Shown: piece by piece, positions 1 through 10,261 of the stretch | How positions within the stretch are numbered: the stretch's first letter is position 1 | Layout of the letters: each line of letters starts with the position of its first letter | NCBI GenBank assembly: GCA_027488935.1 | Contig: JAIYAP010000014.1 | Coordinates: 1 to 64,000 of the forward strand | Direction: 5' to 3' | Source: Saprospiraceae bacterium | GTDB taxonomy: Bacteria; Bacteroidota; Bacteroidia; Chitinophagales; Saprospiraceae | DNA length: 64,000 bases | The notes under the pieces: model-generated | What the model was told of the DNA's origin: nothing | What the model saw: the letters and a program-made list of their open reading frames with translations, nothing else | Databases searched by the model: none | Translations under genes and position numbers: made by a program

Positions 1-3000
1 GAATTGCCAATGCTCAAAGTAGTACCACGGTTGTTGGTTACGCTGATGGTGTAACCCAGGGCGTCAATGTGGCGACCATCCAAGGTGAACATATTGCCAC
101 CGATGTTTGTCAGCACAGTACCTACCGCAAGGGCAGTTGGCGCTGCTGGAGGCGCTGCGCTAAAGTTCGCGAACAAACCTGTTACAGCAGAAACCACCCA
201 CACTTGTGTACTTGGTGCATTTACCTTGATTTGTTCGCCGAATTGGCCATTGGTCAAAGTCGTTGCATTGTTCAAGCAAACACATGGGTCGGAAATGGAA
301 ACGCTACAATTGAACGAGAACACATTTACCAAACCCGTCATAGAGGTCGTACATCCATTTGCAACAGCAACTACGGTGTAGTTACCTGCCGCAGACTGGT
401 TGCCGAAGCTGATGGCGGCACCTGTACCGACTACTGGAGCACCAACATTTACATTATTTAATTGCAATTGGTAGTTCACGCCGGATTGCGAACCGCTCAA
501 ACCCACCAAAGAACCAGGATCCGTACCGAGGCAGTACCCACCACCACCTGTCACCGTGAAGGCGGTTGGAGGCGTATTCACCGTAATGGTGCGGGTGGAA
601 GTTGCTGCACAGCCATTCGCATTGGTAACAGTTACAGTATAAGTCGTTGTTGCAGCAGGCGAAACAGTGATTGCCGCTGTTGTAGCACCGGTGCTCCAGG
701 CGTATGAAGTACCACCGGACGCAGTAAGTGTAGCCGAGGCACTGGAACAAATAATTCCATCATTATTCGTAGTACCTGAAGTTTCGGTCACTGCAATTGC
801 TGGTATAGGTAGTGCATTTACCACAATAGTTGTAACAGAAGTTCCTGTACATCCGTTCGCATTTGTTACAGTTACGGTGTAAGTTGTAGTTGATGCGGGT
901 GCAACTGAAATTGCAGCCGACGTAGCGCCTGTATTCCAGGCATAAGTACCGCCGCCGCTTGCAGTCAGTGTAGCACTACCGCCAACGCAGATTACGCCGT
1001 CGTTGCTTGTAGTTCCAGAAGTTTCTGTAACTGCAATCGTAGGAGGCGTGAACGGAATTACCGTGATCGTTGCCGATGCAGTATTAGAACAGTTTGCAGA
1101 AGTAGAAACTGTTACAGAATAAGTTGTATTCGATGCTGGGTTAACCGTAATCGCTGCAGTTGTTGCACCGGTACTCCAAAGATAGGTTGTACCGCCACTT
1201 GCTGTTAACGTAGCGGAAGCACCATTACAGATCGTGCCGTCATTCGCAATACCAGATGTTTCAGCAATTGCAATTGCCGGAGTTGGAGGAGGTGTTACGA
1301 TTACAGTACCACCAACGCGTGTAGAAACACAAGGTGTACTTGAATAGCTGATGATAATTTGTCCGTTGCCTGAATTTACACCATTCGTCATCGTTCCATT
1401 TATAACGCCACCAATATAATTGGAGCCACCAGCGCCGCCGCCGCCTGCGCCTTTATCATTGCCAGAACAACCGACAGTACCGGCAGAACCGCCGCCGCCG
1501 CCGCCGCCATTGATGAAACCGCCGCCGCCGCCGCCGCCTGCCGGAATCGCGGGGGCATTGAAGCAACAACAACCTTGACCATTACCACCAGTGCCATTTG
1601 ACTGGCCTGGCGATCCTAAAAAGCCGCCACAACCAATACCCGCACCACCGCCTGTTCCTAAGCTACCGCCAAAACCGCCACCAGCAACACCGCCAGAAGT
1701 TGGAGAATCATTACCGTTAACGCCACTTACACCACCACCAGCACCGCCGTTGCCGCCCATTGCATTGGTTTCGCAACCCGTAGAGCCGCCACCGCCGCCG
1801 CCGCCAGCAACAATCACACGGTTTGAAAATGCAGTACCGCCTACACGAACATCCGAAGCGCCGCCGCCGCCGCCGCCATTGCCGCTGCCGCCATTTGCGC
1901 CACCATTATAACCACCAGTAGCACCGATTCCAGCGCCACCAACATATAAATTTAAAACTTGGCCCGGAGTAACAGACAGTGCGCCTGTCGCTTGTCCGCC
2001 TTGGGCTCCTATTCCTGCATTGGTTCCTGCACCATTAGCCCCTTGAGCACCCAATACTTGAATAGAGAGGGACGTTATACCCGCAGGAACCGTAAAGGTT
2101 TGAACACTGCCTGTATAATTAAAGGTTGTAGAAGCAGATGGAACAGGAGTTGATTGTTCTACGTAATAAGTCGTTGTAAGATTTAATGGTCCTGTGGTCA
2201 GGGTAATACCTGTACCCACTTGATTACCACCCACCAATTGATCAAACCAAGTGTAAGTTGCACCAGGTACGCCGCCAACCGCAGTCATCGTGGTGGTTAA
2301 TCCGGTACAAATTGAAGTTGGATTTACCGTTACCGAGGTAACAGGCGGAACCTGGTTTGCAACAACGGTGGCAGTAGTGGACACGCCAGCACCACAACCA
2401 CTACTTGTTACCGTTACAGTATAAGTACCAGCGGATAAGCCTGAAATATCTTCTGATGTAGCACCATTTGACCATGCATAGGTAATGGGCGCAGTGGCTC
2501 CTGTAACAGTCAAGTTGACAGCGCCATTGGATTGCCCACAATCAGCATTGGTAACGGATGTAGATAAATTACCACATGCACCTACAATTGCGCAACTTGC
2601 AACGGTAGGACCAGTTGCAACAAATGAACAAGTCGTTTCAGCAGAAAACTCCAAGGTAACTACCGTAGGAGTGCCGTCCGCTTTAAAGCGAACACCTGTA
2701 AATGTGTACGGGCTGTTTAGACCTGCTACAGGAACAGACAATGCACCACCGCCTGCAATAGCATCACCACCGGCAGCAAATTGCAAATTACCGGAAGCGG
2801 GTGGCACTACAAAGGTTACCGTTACATTGGCAGTAAAGAAATCATCCGATGCATTATTGGGTGTTCCATTATCATTACAAGTACTTGCATTTGCAAATAC
2901 CGCATTGCTGATGTTACAATTTAAAATACAGCCCGATGTTGTGTTTACATTGGCAGCACCTGGCGTAACACAAACATTACTCACAAAATCATTTCCATTA

Positions 3001-5411
3001 TTATCGGTGTCGGTACCGTCCGGGAAACGAGAAGCCCCCTGAAACGCAACCGAAGCGTCATCCGCAGGGGATTCGCCCGCTACTTCGGTGTAAGGAGCAG
3101 CCGTGTTACCTTCATAACTAAAGGCATCAACCAGGGTAGACCCATTTTTCAAACCAATGGCATCTGGAGCGCCATTTTGAATCAAATTTGAATTGGGCGT
3201 CACAACCAAGTTGCAATTAGGCGTATTGGTGGAACTTGCACAAATAACATAGTATCCACCCGCTGCCAAAGACACGTTTGGCAAGGTAACTGTTTGATAA
3301 ACAACAGCGCCGCTTGCTCCGTTGACAAGTTCTACGGTCCATCCATTTAAATTGATTGCGCCCGCAGAAACGTTTTTCAATTCAATAAATTCAGCAAAAT
3401 CGGTCCCTGGTTGGTCATAATCTACCTCATTGATTACAAGGGTAGGCGCTACAACCGTATTGATGCTGAAATTGACATTGGATACATCATAAAAAACATT
3501 ATTCGAACAACGGATCCATATACGAGCCGTTGTCGTGGTAATGTTTGGCATGGTTACGCTTTGTGTACCATCATTTGCTGTAGCAGCAGCAAGTGTGGTA
3601 AAGGTCGCACCACCATCAGTCGTCAATAAAATGTCGACATTAGGGCAACTTACTGGTGCCGCAGTAGTTCCTGCAACGTTCCAAGTAATTGTCTGACTTG
3701 AATTACCCGGATACGTAACCGCTGTATTAGGCGATGTTACCAAAAAGGGGCCCGCTGCAGCAACGGTGGTAATTGTATTGGCGGCTTCACCGGTGCAACC
3801 TGCCGTAGCAAAGTTATCACGTGCGGTTACCCGGAAATTCATGGTACGACCCACTGAAGGAAGTACCTCCCAAGTTGGGGTAGTATTGGCAAGCACATTC
3901 GCCAATGCCGGGAAATACCGAGATGGCGATGTGGATGGGGTTAGGGAGCGAAATACCGGCCCTGTTGTATTCGTAGATGCTGGTGGCATCGTTTGGGCAG
4001 GATTCACATAAGCATCAATCTGTTCCCAACAGTAGGTCAGTGTTCCACCCAGGGGATCTGTTGCCGATGCTGTAAGTACAAATGGTGTTGAAATTGGAAT
4101 TGAATAATTCGTCAAACCTGTTACAGTTGGTGCCGAATTACTCACTGTAATCGCATTGTCGCAGGTACTACCGCCCCCTGAAGTTACAAACGGACGCATT
4201 TCAAAAAGGCTGGCCGTGCTGAAGTAGGCATCGCTGTTGCTCTGAACGTCTGGCGAACAAATGCCGGCGTACCCCATAATCGTGGATGCAGAACCCGGTT
4301 CAACCGCTGTGCTATTATTCCGATTACAATTATTATATTGTGTATGGTTTGCATTAAACTGATGCCCCATTTCATGCGCAACATAGTCGATGTCAAATGG
4401 ATCTCCAATGGGTGCGCCGCTTCCTGTTACTCCCCTTGCTTTGTTGCCGTTTGAGCAAACTACCCCAAGACCCGCTAAGCCACCTGAATTGGTACCAAAT
4501 ACATGGCCAATGTCGTAATTACCATTGCCAATTACAGCATCTGTATTGGTTTGGTTTTCATCAATCATCGCACCCGGATTTCCATTCGTAAATGGATCAG
4601 TTGCCGCATTGGTGTACATGATCAAATTGTTGTTGGCAATTAATATCATCCGAACAGCACAATCCTTCTCAAAAACGCCATTTACACGATTCATGGTAGT
4701 CACAATGGCAGCCAAGGCTAATGGAACGGTACCCCCATGAAAGGTGGTGTATTCTCCTGTAGCAGAAACAGCCAAACGATATTCATGACGAATACCACAA
4801 TCACCTACCATCTCCGCTACATTGTTGTTTTTCGGACCGCCAACCAACTGACCATCTGAAAATTGACAAGTCATTATGTCGGATGGGTTCTTAGCGAAAT
4901 CACGCGTAAAATACGATATGTAGTGTGTTGTAGTTTGACTATCATATGGATCAATAAAAACGGCTCCTTCGTTTGAAAGAATCATTGCATGAAGCCCTTT
5001 TAAGGTAATATCCAAACGAACGGTTGTTTTAGGATCGTCGATACCTGTACCCAAATACGTCTTAGTACCCGGAAATTTCGCTGCCAAACCATCTTCCATC
5101 ATTTTATACTCCACGATGTGAAAACGTTTCAGATCACCCGAAGGCATCGGCAAATCAATTTCAACAGGCGTGACTGGCACTGCACCATCGTTTTCTAACG
5201 GAGCAGAAGCCAATGCCTCTTGTATTTTGGTGAGATCCAATTCAAAAGACTGATATACTTCTGGTATAATCTGTCTGACCCCATTGGAAGGGATTGAGCT
5301 TTCCCCTACACTGCTCCAAACACTTTTAGTGCCGGTTTGGGCAAATAGGAAAACGCTTTGGCTAAATAGCAATAAAGCCGCCAACGCGAAGAAGCGTACT
5401 TGTTTTTTCAT
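1..5411 (-). CDS. Very large secreted metalloprotease-like protein (HExxHxxxxxH) with LTD, Ig-like and glycine-rich regions; 3' end outside window
   Basis: The frame is open from an ATG at 5409-5411 to the left edge, so about 1,800 residues are visible and the C-terminus is missing. Residues 1-24 form a signal peptide ending in FAQ. A zinc-binding motif [11 protein letters not shown] lies at about residues 346-356 (bases 4346-4376), the HExxHxxGxxH-like arrangement of reprolysin/metzincin proteases, although the usual Gly is Asn here. A lamin-tail domain follows (about 657-817), then SprB/PKD-like Ig modules, a glycine-rich region (about 1160-1340) resembling the Gly-rich domain of ALK-like proteins, and three or four roughly 80-residue Ig-like repeats containing an SGGTxYxWSTGAT-type core. 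The protein probably acts at the cell surface or outside the cell. A T9SS sorting domain would be expected beyond the window but cannot be seen. Protease activity is inferred from the motif only. Confidence 0.85.
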   Translation of the reverse strand, partial: MKKQVRFFALAALLLFSQSVFLFAQTGTKSVWSSVGESSIPSNGVRQIIPEVYQSFELDLTKIQEALASAPLENDGAVPVTPVEIDLPMPSGDLKRFHIVEYKMMEDGLAAKFPGTKTYLGTGIDDPKTTVRLDITLKGLHAMILSNEGAVFIDPYDSQTTTHYISYFTRDFAKNPSDIMTCQFSDGQLVGGPKNNNVAEMVGDCGIRHEYRLAVSATGEYTTFHGGTVPLALAAIVTTMNRVNGVFEKDCAVRMILIANNNLIMYTNAATDPFTNGNPGAMIDENQTNTDAVIGNGNYDIGHVFGTNSGGLAGLGVVCSNGNKARGVTGSGAPIGDPFDIDYVAHEMGHQFNANHTQYNNCNRNNSTAVEPGSASTIMGYAGICSPDVQSNSDAYFSTASLFEMRPFVTSGGGSTCDNAITVSNSAPTVTGLTNYSIPISTPFVLTASATDPLGGTLTYCWEQIDAYVNPAQTMPPASTNTTGPVFRSLTPSTSPSRYFPALANVLANTTPTWEVLPSVGRTMNFRVTARDNFATAGCTGEAANTITTVAAAGPFLVTSPNTAVTYPGNSSQTITWNVAGTTAAPVSCPNVDILLTTDGGATFTTLAAATANDGTQSVTMPNITTTTARIWIRCSNNVFYDVSNVNFSINTVVAPTLVINEVDYDQPGTDFAEFIELKNVSAGAINLNGWTVELVNGASGAVVYQTVTLPNVSLAAGGYYVICASSTNTPNCNLVVTPNSNLIQNGAPDAIGLKNGSTLVDAFSYEGNTAAPYTEVAGESPADDASVAFQGASRFPDGTDTDNNGNDFVSNVCVTPGAANVNTTSGCILNCNISNAVFANASTCNDNGTPNNASDDFFTANVTVTFVVPPASGNLQFAAGGDAIAGGGALSVPVAGLNSPYTFTGVRFKADGTPTVVTLEFSAETTCSFVATGPTVASCAIVGACGNLSTSVTNADCGQSNGAVNLTVTGATAPITYAWSNGATSEDISGLSAGTYTVTVTSSGCGAGVSTTATVVANQVPPVTSVTVNPTSICTGLTTTMTAVGGVPGATYTWFDQLVGGNQVGTGITLTTGPLNLTTTYYVEQSTPVPSASTTFNYTGSVQTFTVPAGITSLSIQVLGAQGANGAGTNAGIGAQGGQATGALSVTPGQVLNLYVGGAGIGATGGYNGGANGGSGNGGGGGGASDVRVGGTAFSNRVIVAGGGGGGGSTGCETNAMGGNGGAGGGVSGVNGNDSPTSGGVAGGGFGGSLGTGGGAGIGCGGFLGSPGQSNGTGGNGQGCCCFNAPAIPAGGGGGGGFINGGGGGGGSAGTVGCSGNDKGAGGGGAGGSNYIGGVINGTMTNGVNSGNGQIIISYSSTPCVSTRVGGTVIVTPPPTPAIAIAETSGIANDGTICNGASATLTASGGTTYLWSTGATTAAITVNPASNTTYSVTVSTSANCSNTASATITVIPFTPPTIAVTETSGTTSNDGVICVGGSATLTASGGGTYAWNTGATSAAISVAPASTTTYTVTVTNANGCTGTSVTTIVVNALPIPAIAVTETSGTTNNDGIICSSASATLTASGGTSYAWSTGATTAAITVSPAATTTYTVTVTNANGCAATSTRTITVNTPPTAFTVTGGGGYCLGTDPGSLVGLSGSQSGVNYQLQLNNVNVGAPVVGTGAAISFGNQSAAGNYTVVAVANGCTTSMTGLVNVFSFNCSVSISDPCVCLNNATTLTNGQFGEQIKVNAPSTQVWVVSAVTGLFANFSAAPPAAPTALAVGTVLTNIGGNMFTLDGRHIDALGYTISVTNNRGTTLSIGN
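1400..1920. repeat. GCC/GGC trinucleotide-rich stretch encoding poly-glycine
   Basis: Short perfect runs of about six CCG/GCC triplets occur at about 1490-1508 and 1519-1538, with shorter runs at about 1435-1445, 1790-1805 and 1860-1876. On the minus strand they encode Gly runs in the glycine-rich domain of the large secreted protein. Such runs can change length by slippage; here they keep the frame. Confidence 0.7.
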
Positions 5412-5660
5412 GAGACAATTAATTTGGATACAGGAAAGTCCTTAAAGGATTATGTTAAAATTCATAGCAAATATAGCGCCGGAATTTTCTTAAAAAAATA
5501 TTTGGCAAACAAACTTTTGTTTTTGCAAAAAAAATTGGGCAAAACCGCTGCTTTTTCCCGTTTTCAATGGTTATCCAGGCGCTGTCGTTTGGGCAAACAA
5601 GGCGTTATATTAAAAGAATACCCCATCTTAGTACCATGAGGTTGCATACGCGTAGGGGTG

Positions 5661-5718
5661 TGTTGGGACGTGTTGGGACGTGTTGGGAATGTAGGGACAA
5701 GTCGCGACTTGTCCCTAC
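5661..5718. repeat. Three 10-bp tandem repeats plus a perfect 28-bp palindrome (REP-like)
   Basis: Bases 5661-5690 hold three copies of TGTTGGGA plus two bases. They run directly into a perfect 28-bp palindrome at 5691-5718 whose 14-base arms (starting GTAGGGACAAG) have no loop. A partial inverted copy of the same word, CGTCCCTAC, follows to about 5729. The element sits just past the malQ stop and before the promoter-distal spacer of the big secreted gene. It could end malQ transcription, but there is no T-run, so a dispersed REP/MITE-like repeat is more likely. The rest of the 5412-5724 spacer shows nothing I recognise. Confidence 0.6.
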
Positions 5719-5724
5719 ACGTCC

Positions 5725-8523
5725 CTACGTCCGGCCCGATTCCGAAACCATGCCCCGCAATGTCTGATTAAACATCGCCTCTTCCATCAATTTTTCCAGG
5801 CTGATATGCATGCGGTATTGCCAATAATGCGTCGGATTGGCAGGTACATTGATTCGTTCATCGTTCGGGTTGTCGCGGCGCAGCCCCCCGTCCATGCCCA
5901 TCAAATCCTGCAATTGGAAGATGGCCCACATGGCAGGTGATTTCATATGTTGCTCCAGGATCAGGCGGTTGAGCCAAGGCTCGCAGAAAAATGGTGCATT
6001 CCCTTGAAAACCAATTACCTCATTGAAAAAACGCTGGGACAAAGGCCGACTTTCTTCCCACCAGCCGCGAATGGTGCTCATATCGTGGGTGGAAGGGGTT
6101 ACGACCGATAAATACGGCGCATCTTTCGGATGGAAGAAGGTGCTGCCCGATGCTTTGGGCATTCGCTGAATTTCTAAACTCAACATGCCCAATTCCCGCA
6201 TCACGTCGGGTACGCAGGCGGGTACGAGGCCCAAATCTTCGCCACAAATGAGCATATTGGTCGAACGCTTGAGGGCGGGCAGCTTTTCCATGGCCTCTTT
6301 TTGCCAAAATTCATCCTGCCGACGGAAGAAATAATTGACATAAATGGCGTTGAGTTTTTCGCGCACTTCCGACGGCAAACTGCGGAAAGCGCTGGTTTTA
6401 TCGATGCCAAAGCGGAAATGATACGCGTTGGCGGTGTTATCGTCGGCAAACAAAATGACATTGCTCAACAAATTGAACAAACCCTTTTTAAGTTGTTGGG
6501 TTTCTTGTTCATTTAGCCCCAAACCTTTCGGCATCCCTTCTGAATCAGGGGCAGTCTCTGTGTTTTTTGCCTTTTTGGTCGTCTTTTTTTCTTTTACTTC
6601 CGGCGGAGGGGCTGCGTTCACTACCGGCTGGGCTTCCAGAAATGCCAAGACTTTACGCTGGGTGTCGAATTCGGCTTTGAAGTTGTACTGACTGGCACCC
6701 GACCAACGTCCGGCATCCGGGATGGGCTCAAGGAAGTTTTCCACCACTAGTTCCGCCATTTCGCCGAATTGCTCCATTAATACTTGATCGGTAATGAATG
6801 GTTTGCAAAGCCGATCGAAGTTGAAACCAATACCCGCATCGTGAAATTCGCGCTCGGTGATCGGAATAGCAGGCACAAAATAGCCCATAATGCCTTCTAC
6901 CGCATGCATTGGAATGCTCCAAATGCGGAAAAAGCCCAGGATATGGTCAATCCGGAACGCATCAAAATACAGGCGCATTTGGGCAAAACGCTGTTTCCAC
7001 CAGGCAAAATCGTCCTCTTTCATACGCGCCCAATTGTAGGTCGGAAAGCCCCAGTTCTGCCCTTTTTCGGCAAAATCGTCGGGTGGCGCGCCTGCTTGTT
7101 TGTCCATGTTGTACAATTCCGGCGCTACCCAGGCATCGCAGGAATAGCGGTAAATGCCAATTGGAATATCACCTTTGAGCGCCAAACCTTTACCGTGGGC
7201 ATATTCCACCGCGGCTTTTAACTGCACATGCAAATGCCACTGTACAAAATAGTGGATGGCCACTTCGTCAAAATGCGGCGTTTTGGGCGATACCAACTGC
7301 TCTATGGCCTCTTCTGTATAATTTTGATGTGAGGTCCACTGGTTAAAATCGGAGGTGCCGTTTTTTAGGCGCAAGTAAGAAAAGGCCGCATAAGGTACCA
7401 ACCAGTGCTTGTTTTCCTCATAATAGGCATAATACTCCGGGTCCCGCAACCATTCAGCTTTCATGAGCGGGTACAACAAGCGGATAATTTCCCATTTCAA
7501 TTGCAATACGGCAGCATAATCGACCGCAGGCAAATCGTTGATTTCTTTTTGTTTGGCGGCAAAAGGCTTTAAAATAGTCGCATTTTTTTTGCCAGCCATC
7601 GCCGCCAGATTCAAATAAATCGGATGCAAAGCAAAGGCGGATACGGCCGAATATGGATAGGAATCGACCCAGGTATCCGTCGCTGAGGTATCATTAATCG
7701 GCAACAATTGCAGGATTTTCAGGCCTACCGATTGACCCCAGTCGGCCAATTTAGGTAAATCGGCAAATTCTCCCACGCCAAAACTTTCGTTGGAACGCAA
7801 ACTAAATACCGGAATGGCCACACCGGCACCCCGCCATTTGCCCACCGGCAGCCGCATAAAGCCATCGTGCAAAATCGCGCCGCCCGCAGCAGGCAACGTA
7901 TATAAGGTACGGTTGGAACCTTCCTCGAAACTTACAAATTGGTTGGATTGGGTATTCCAAATGCCATATTTATACCCCAATGGGAAATTTTCCTGCGAAA
8001 GATCGAGCCGAATACTCCACCAGTTATCTTCTTTGCCCAGTACAATGGGCGCACTGATATCCCAATTGCGCAACCCAATGCCATGCCCCAACAAACAAAC
8101 GGCCTCATTGGGCTGCAAAACGGGTGCTTTTACCTTAAAAATATGGGTATAGCCAGCAGGCGATTTGGCCGCTTTGCCGTCTGTATTTTTAAAAAATATC
8201 TGCTGAAAAGGCTGTGAAAAATACACATTTTCTACCGCGCCGGCCTCATTCCAAAAATCGCGGATTTCCAGAAAATCCATTTTCAAGGCACCAAAATCGA
8301 GGATCCGGTCGTTGCCCCACTCTGTTTTTTCAGCCCCACTGCGATCGCGAAAATGATACCGATACTGCAAGGTCTTTACCTTTTTCGGATCAATATCCAA
8401 TTCCAAGTGCCAGTTTTCGGCATTGAGGTATTGCAAAGGCAGCAAGGTCGGATCGTCGTTCAGACTCAAAAAAAGCGATTGGCCGTATTGGGTGGCGTAG
8501 CGGAGGTAAAAGTGGATTTTCAT
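5725..8523 (-). CDS. malQ: 4-alpha-glucanotransferase (GH77, DPE2-like with two N-terminal starch-binding domains)
   Basis: The enzyme transfers alpha-1,4-glucan segments between maltooligosaccharides in the cytoplasm, as part of glycogen/maltose metabolism. The 932-residue length exceeds simple bacterial MalQ (about 500-700) and fits the DPE2 type. Two CBM20-like domains occupy roughly residues 1-100 and 125-215, and the GH77 barrel starts near 225. The nucleophile is Asp526 in RIDH, the acid/base Glu762 is in CGEDLG, and the stabilising Asp814 is in STHD. The stretch between nucleophile and acid/base holds the long DPE2-type insertion, including a charged, Pro/Lys-rich linker at about 638-663 that looks disordered. 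There is no signal peptide. It lies 64 bp downstream of scpA on the same strand and may be cotranscribed. Confidence 0.93.
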   Translation of the reverse strand: MKIHFYLRYATQYGQSLFLSLNDDPTLLPLQYLNAENWHLELDIDPKKVKTLQYRYHFRDRSGAEKTEWGNDRILDFGALKMDFLEIRDFWNEAGAVENVYFSQPFQQIFFKNTDGKAAKSPAGYTHIFKVKAPVLQPNEAVCLLGHGIGLRNWDISAPIVLGKEDNWWSIRLDLSQENFPLGYKYGIWNTQSNQFVSFEEGSNRTLYTLPAAGGAILHDGFMRLPVGKWRGAGVAIPVFSLRSNESFGVGEFADLPKLADWGQSVGLKILQLLPINDTSATDTWVDSYPYSAVSAFALHPIYLNLAAMAGKKNATILKPFAAKQKEINDLPAVDYAAVLQLKWEIIRLLYPLMKAEWLRDPEYYAYYEENKHWLVPYAAFSYLRLKNGTSDFNQWTSHQNYTEEAIEQLVSPKTPHFDEVAIHYFVQWHLHVQLKAAVEYAHGKGLALKGDIPIGIYRYSCDAWVAPELYNMDKQAGAPPDDFAEKGQNWGFPTYNWARMKEDDFAWWKQRFAQMRLYFDAFRIDHILGFFRIWSIPMHAVEGIMGYFVPAIPITEREFHDAGIGFNFDRLCKPFITDQVLMEQFGEMAELVVENFLEPIPDAGRWSGASQYNFKAEFDTQRKVLAFLEAQPVVNAAPPPEVKEKKTTKKAKNTETAPDSEGMPKGLGLNEQETQQLKKGLFNLLSNVILFADDNTANAYHFRFGIDKTSAFRSLPSEVREKLNAIYVNYFFRRQDEFWQKEAMEKLPALKRSTNMLICGEDLGLVPACVPDVMRELGMLSLEIQRMPKASGSTFFHPKDAPYLSVVTPSTHDMSTIRGWWEESRPLSQRFFNEVIGFQGNAPFFCEPWLNRLILEQHMKSPAMWAIFQLQDLMGMDGGLRRDNPNDERINVPANPTHYWQYRMHISLEKLMEEAMFNQTLRGMVSESGRT

Positions 8524-8587
8524 CTTTCTAGCAGAATTTCAAATACAAAAAGTGCGGCGTGCAAAAGTAGTAGTTATATCAATGTAT

Positions 8588-9376
8588 TTATGGGTTAATT
8601 GGCGTATCTTCCGAATAGGCGGCTTCTTCCTCCAAAGCCGGAACAGACAACCAAAAATTATTGTACCCATCCCCCTGGGTAATGGCCAATTCTTGCGCAT
8701 TGAGCAATTCCAACAGCGCCAAAAACGTCACAATGGCTTGAATCCGGTTGTCTAACGCAAAAAACAAGGTCTCAAAATCTGCTTTTCCCAATTCGGTGAC
8801 CCGTGATTTCAAAAAAGCACGCTGCTCCTGGATGGTGTAACTAAAATTATACACCGTATGAACACGCTTGGTCTTTTTCCCATCCTCCATACGGGCCAAC
8901 AGCCGCTCAAACACCCGCATCAATTTGTACAAGGACACACTTTCCATTTCGGCATCGGCCAGGGCAAGTTGTGCAAGTTGACTGATTTCGGTGCTGGCGT
9001 ACCCCCTTGGATTCATAAAGGCACGCATTTCCTCCATCCGGCGCAGTTCTTCGAGCACACTTTTGTATTTTTTATACTCCATCAGGCGCTGTACGAGTTC
9101 CTGGCGTGGGTCAATCTCATTACCTTCATCGTCCATTTGTTTGCGCGGCAACAACATTTTGGCCTTGATGCGCATGAGCGTCGCCGCTACCACGATAAAT
9201 TCGGAGGCCAGGTCGATGCTCATATCGGTCGCCTGGTGCATATAGGCCAAAAAATCGTCGGTAATTTGCGCAATCGGGATGTTGTAAATATCCAATTCGT
9301 CCCGTTCAATGAAAAACAGGAGCAAATCAAAAGGCCCTTCGAAAGCCGGAAGTTTGATGGTAAAAGTCTCTGCCAT
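8588..9376 (-). CDS. scpA: Segregation and condensation protein A
   Basis: ScpA is the kleisin subunit of the Smc-ScpA-ScpB condensin that organises and separates the chromosome. The protein begins MAETFTIKLPAFEGPFDLLL, and the FEGPFDLLL motif is the family N-terminal signature. The central part is helical and charged, and the C-terminal winged-helix part ends near residue 240. I chose the ATG at 9376 (262 residues). An upstream in-frame start at 9445 would add a hydrophobic 23-residue stretch that does not belong to the family. The gene is transcribed divergently from the methyltransferase at 9514. Confidence 0.92.
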   Translation of the reverse strand: MAETFTIKLPAFEGPFDLLLFFIERDELDIYNIPIAQITDDFLAYMHQATDMSIDLASEFIVVAATLMRIKAKMLLPRKQMDDEGNEIDPRQELVQRLMEYKKYKSVLEELRRMEEMRAFMNPRGYASTEISQLAQLALADAEMESVSLYKLMRVFERLLARMEDGKKTKRVHTVYNFSYTIQEQRAFLKSRVTELGKADFETLFFALDNRIQAIVTFLALLELLNAQELAITQGDGYNNFWLSVPALEEEAAYSEDTPINP

Positions 9377-9513
9377 GCGGTTTGTAGGCGCTAAAATGGT
9401 CGAAAAAGCCAGCAAAAGTAGGAAATACCCCGCAGGAACACACAATTTTAATGCAAATGTTCAACTTTGCAGCGGCAATGTTTATTTGCCTTGATTTGAC
9501 CTGACTACGATCT

Positions 9514-10233
9514 ATGACTTTATACCTGATTCCTGTCCCGATTGCTGAAAATGCACTACATACTATTCCGCCCTATGCCGTTGAAATTGCACGTGGGTTG
9601 GACTGTTTTATTGTAGAACGCGCCAAAACGGCCCGCCATTTCATCAAAAGTCTTGGACTTGTGAAGCCTTTGCAGGAAATGACGTTTGTCGAAATTGATG
9701 AAAAAGACAACAGCGAGGCCGAAGAAACCTTCCGGGAAGCCGTAAAAGCGGGCCGCGATGTGGGTTTACTATCCGAAGCGGGCTGTCCGGGCGTTGCCGA
9801 TCCGGGCGCAGGCATTGTGTCGATGGCCCAATTGGCCGGGGTAAAAGTGGTGCCGCTGGTAGGGCCGTCGTCTTTATTGCTGGCACTGATGGCTTCTGGC
9901 ATGAACGGCCAACGTTTTGCATTTAACGGGTATTTATCGCCAAAAAGGCCTGAATTGGCCCGCGATTTGCGCCGTTTGGAGTCGCTCTCCCAGCAACACG
10001 ACCAAACCCAAATGTTTATCGAAACGCCCTACCGCAGCCAAATGGTGCTCGAAGTGGCACTGGAACAATTGCAGGCTGATACCGTATTTGGTGTTGCGCA
10101 AGACATTACCGGTGCCGAAGAGTGGATTCGCTCGATCCCCATTCGGGAATGGAAAAAAGCCACACCTCGGCAACTCGAAAAAGCGCCCGCTGTATTTTTG
10201 GTGTACCGCCGAAGCAGCGGCAAACTTATATAG
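9514..10233 (+). CDS. SAM-dependent methyltransferase of the RsmI/tetrapyrrole-methylase family
   Basis: This 239-residue protein has the family's N-terminal motif LYLIPVPIAE and a central SEAGCPGVADPGA segment that binds S-adenosylmethionine. LVGPSSLLLALMASG follows, then a PKRPE loop and an ETPYRS motif. RsmI methylates the 2'-O of C1402 in 16S rRNA. Bacteroidota usually carry a second, somewhat divergent paralogue of about 235-240 residues whose target is less certain, and this protein fits that paralogue. The family call is firm and the exact substrate is not. Its stop codon touches the hairpin at 10234-10261. Confidence 0.85.
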   Translation: MTLYLIPVPIAENALHTIPPYAVEIARGLDCFIVERAKTARHFIKSLGLVKPLQEMTFVEIDEKDNSEAEETFREAVKAGRDVGLLSEAGCPGVADPGAGIVSMAQLAGVKVVPLVGPSSLLLALMASGMNGQRFAFNGYLSPKRPELARDLRRLESLSQQHDQTQMFIETPYRSQMVLEVALEQLQADTVFGVAQDITGAEEWIRSIPIREWKKATPRQLEKAPAVFLVYRRSSGKLI

Positions 10234-10261
10234 GCCTATAAAAATTTATATTTTTATAGGC
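10234..10261. terminator. Bidirectional hairpin between convergent genes
   Basis: An 11-bp perfect stem (10234-10244 with 10251-10261) encloses a 6-base loop. The A/T-rich arm supplies T-tracts in both directions. It begins right after the methyltransferase stop and overlaps the stop codon of the opposite-strand FG-GAP gene, so it can serve both transcripts. Confidence 0.75.

Noticed and set aside
1591-1911. Proline-rich open frame on the plus strand
   Set aside because: It is the complement of the glycine codons of the large secreted protein.
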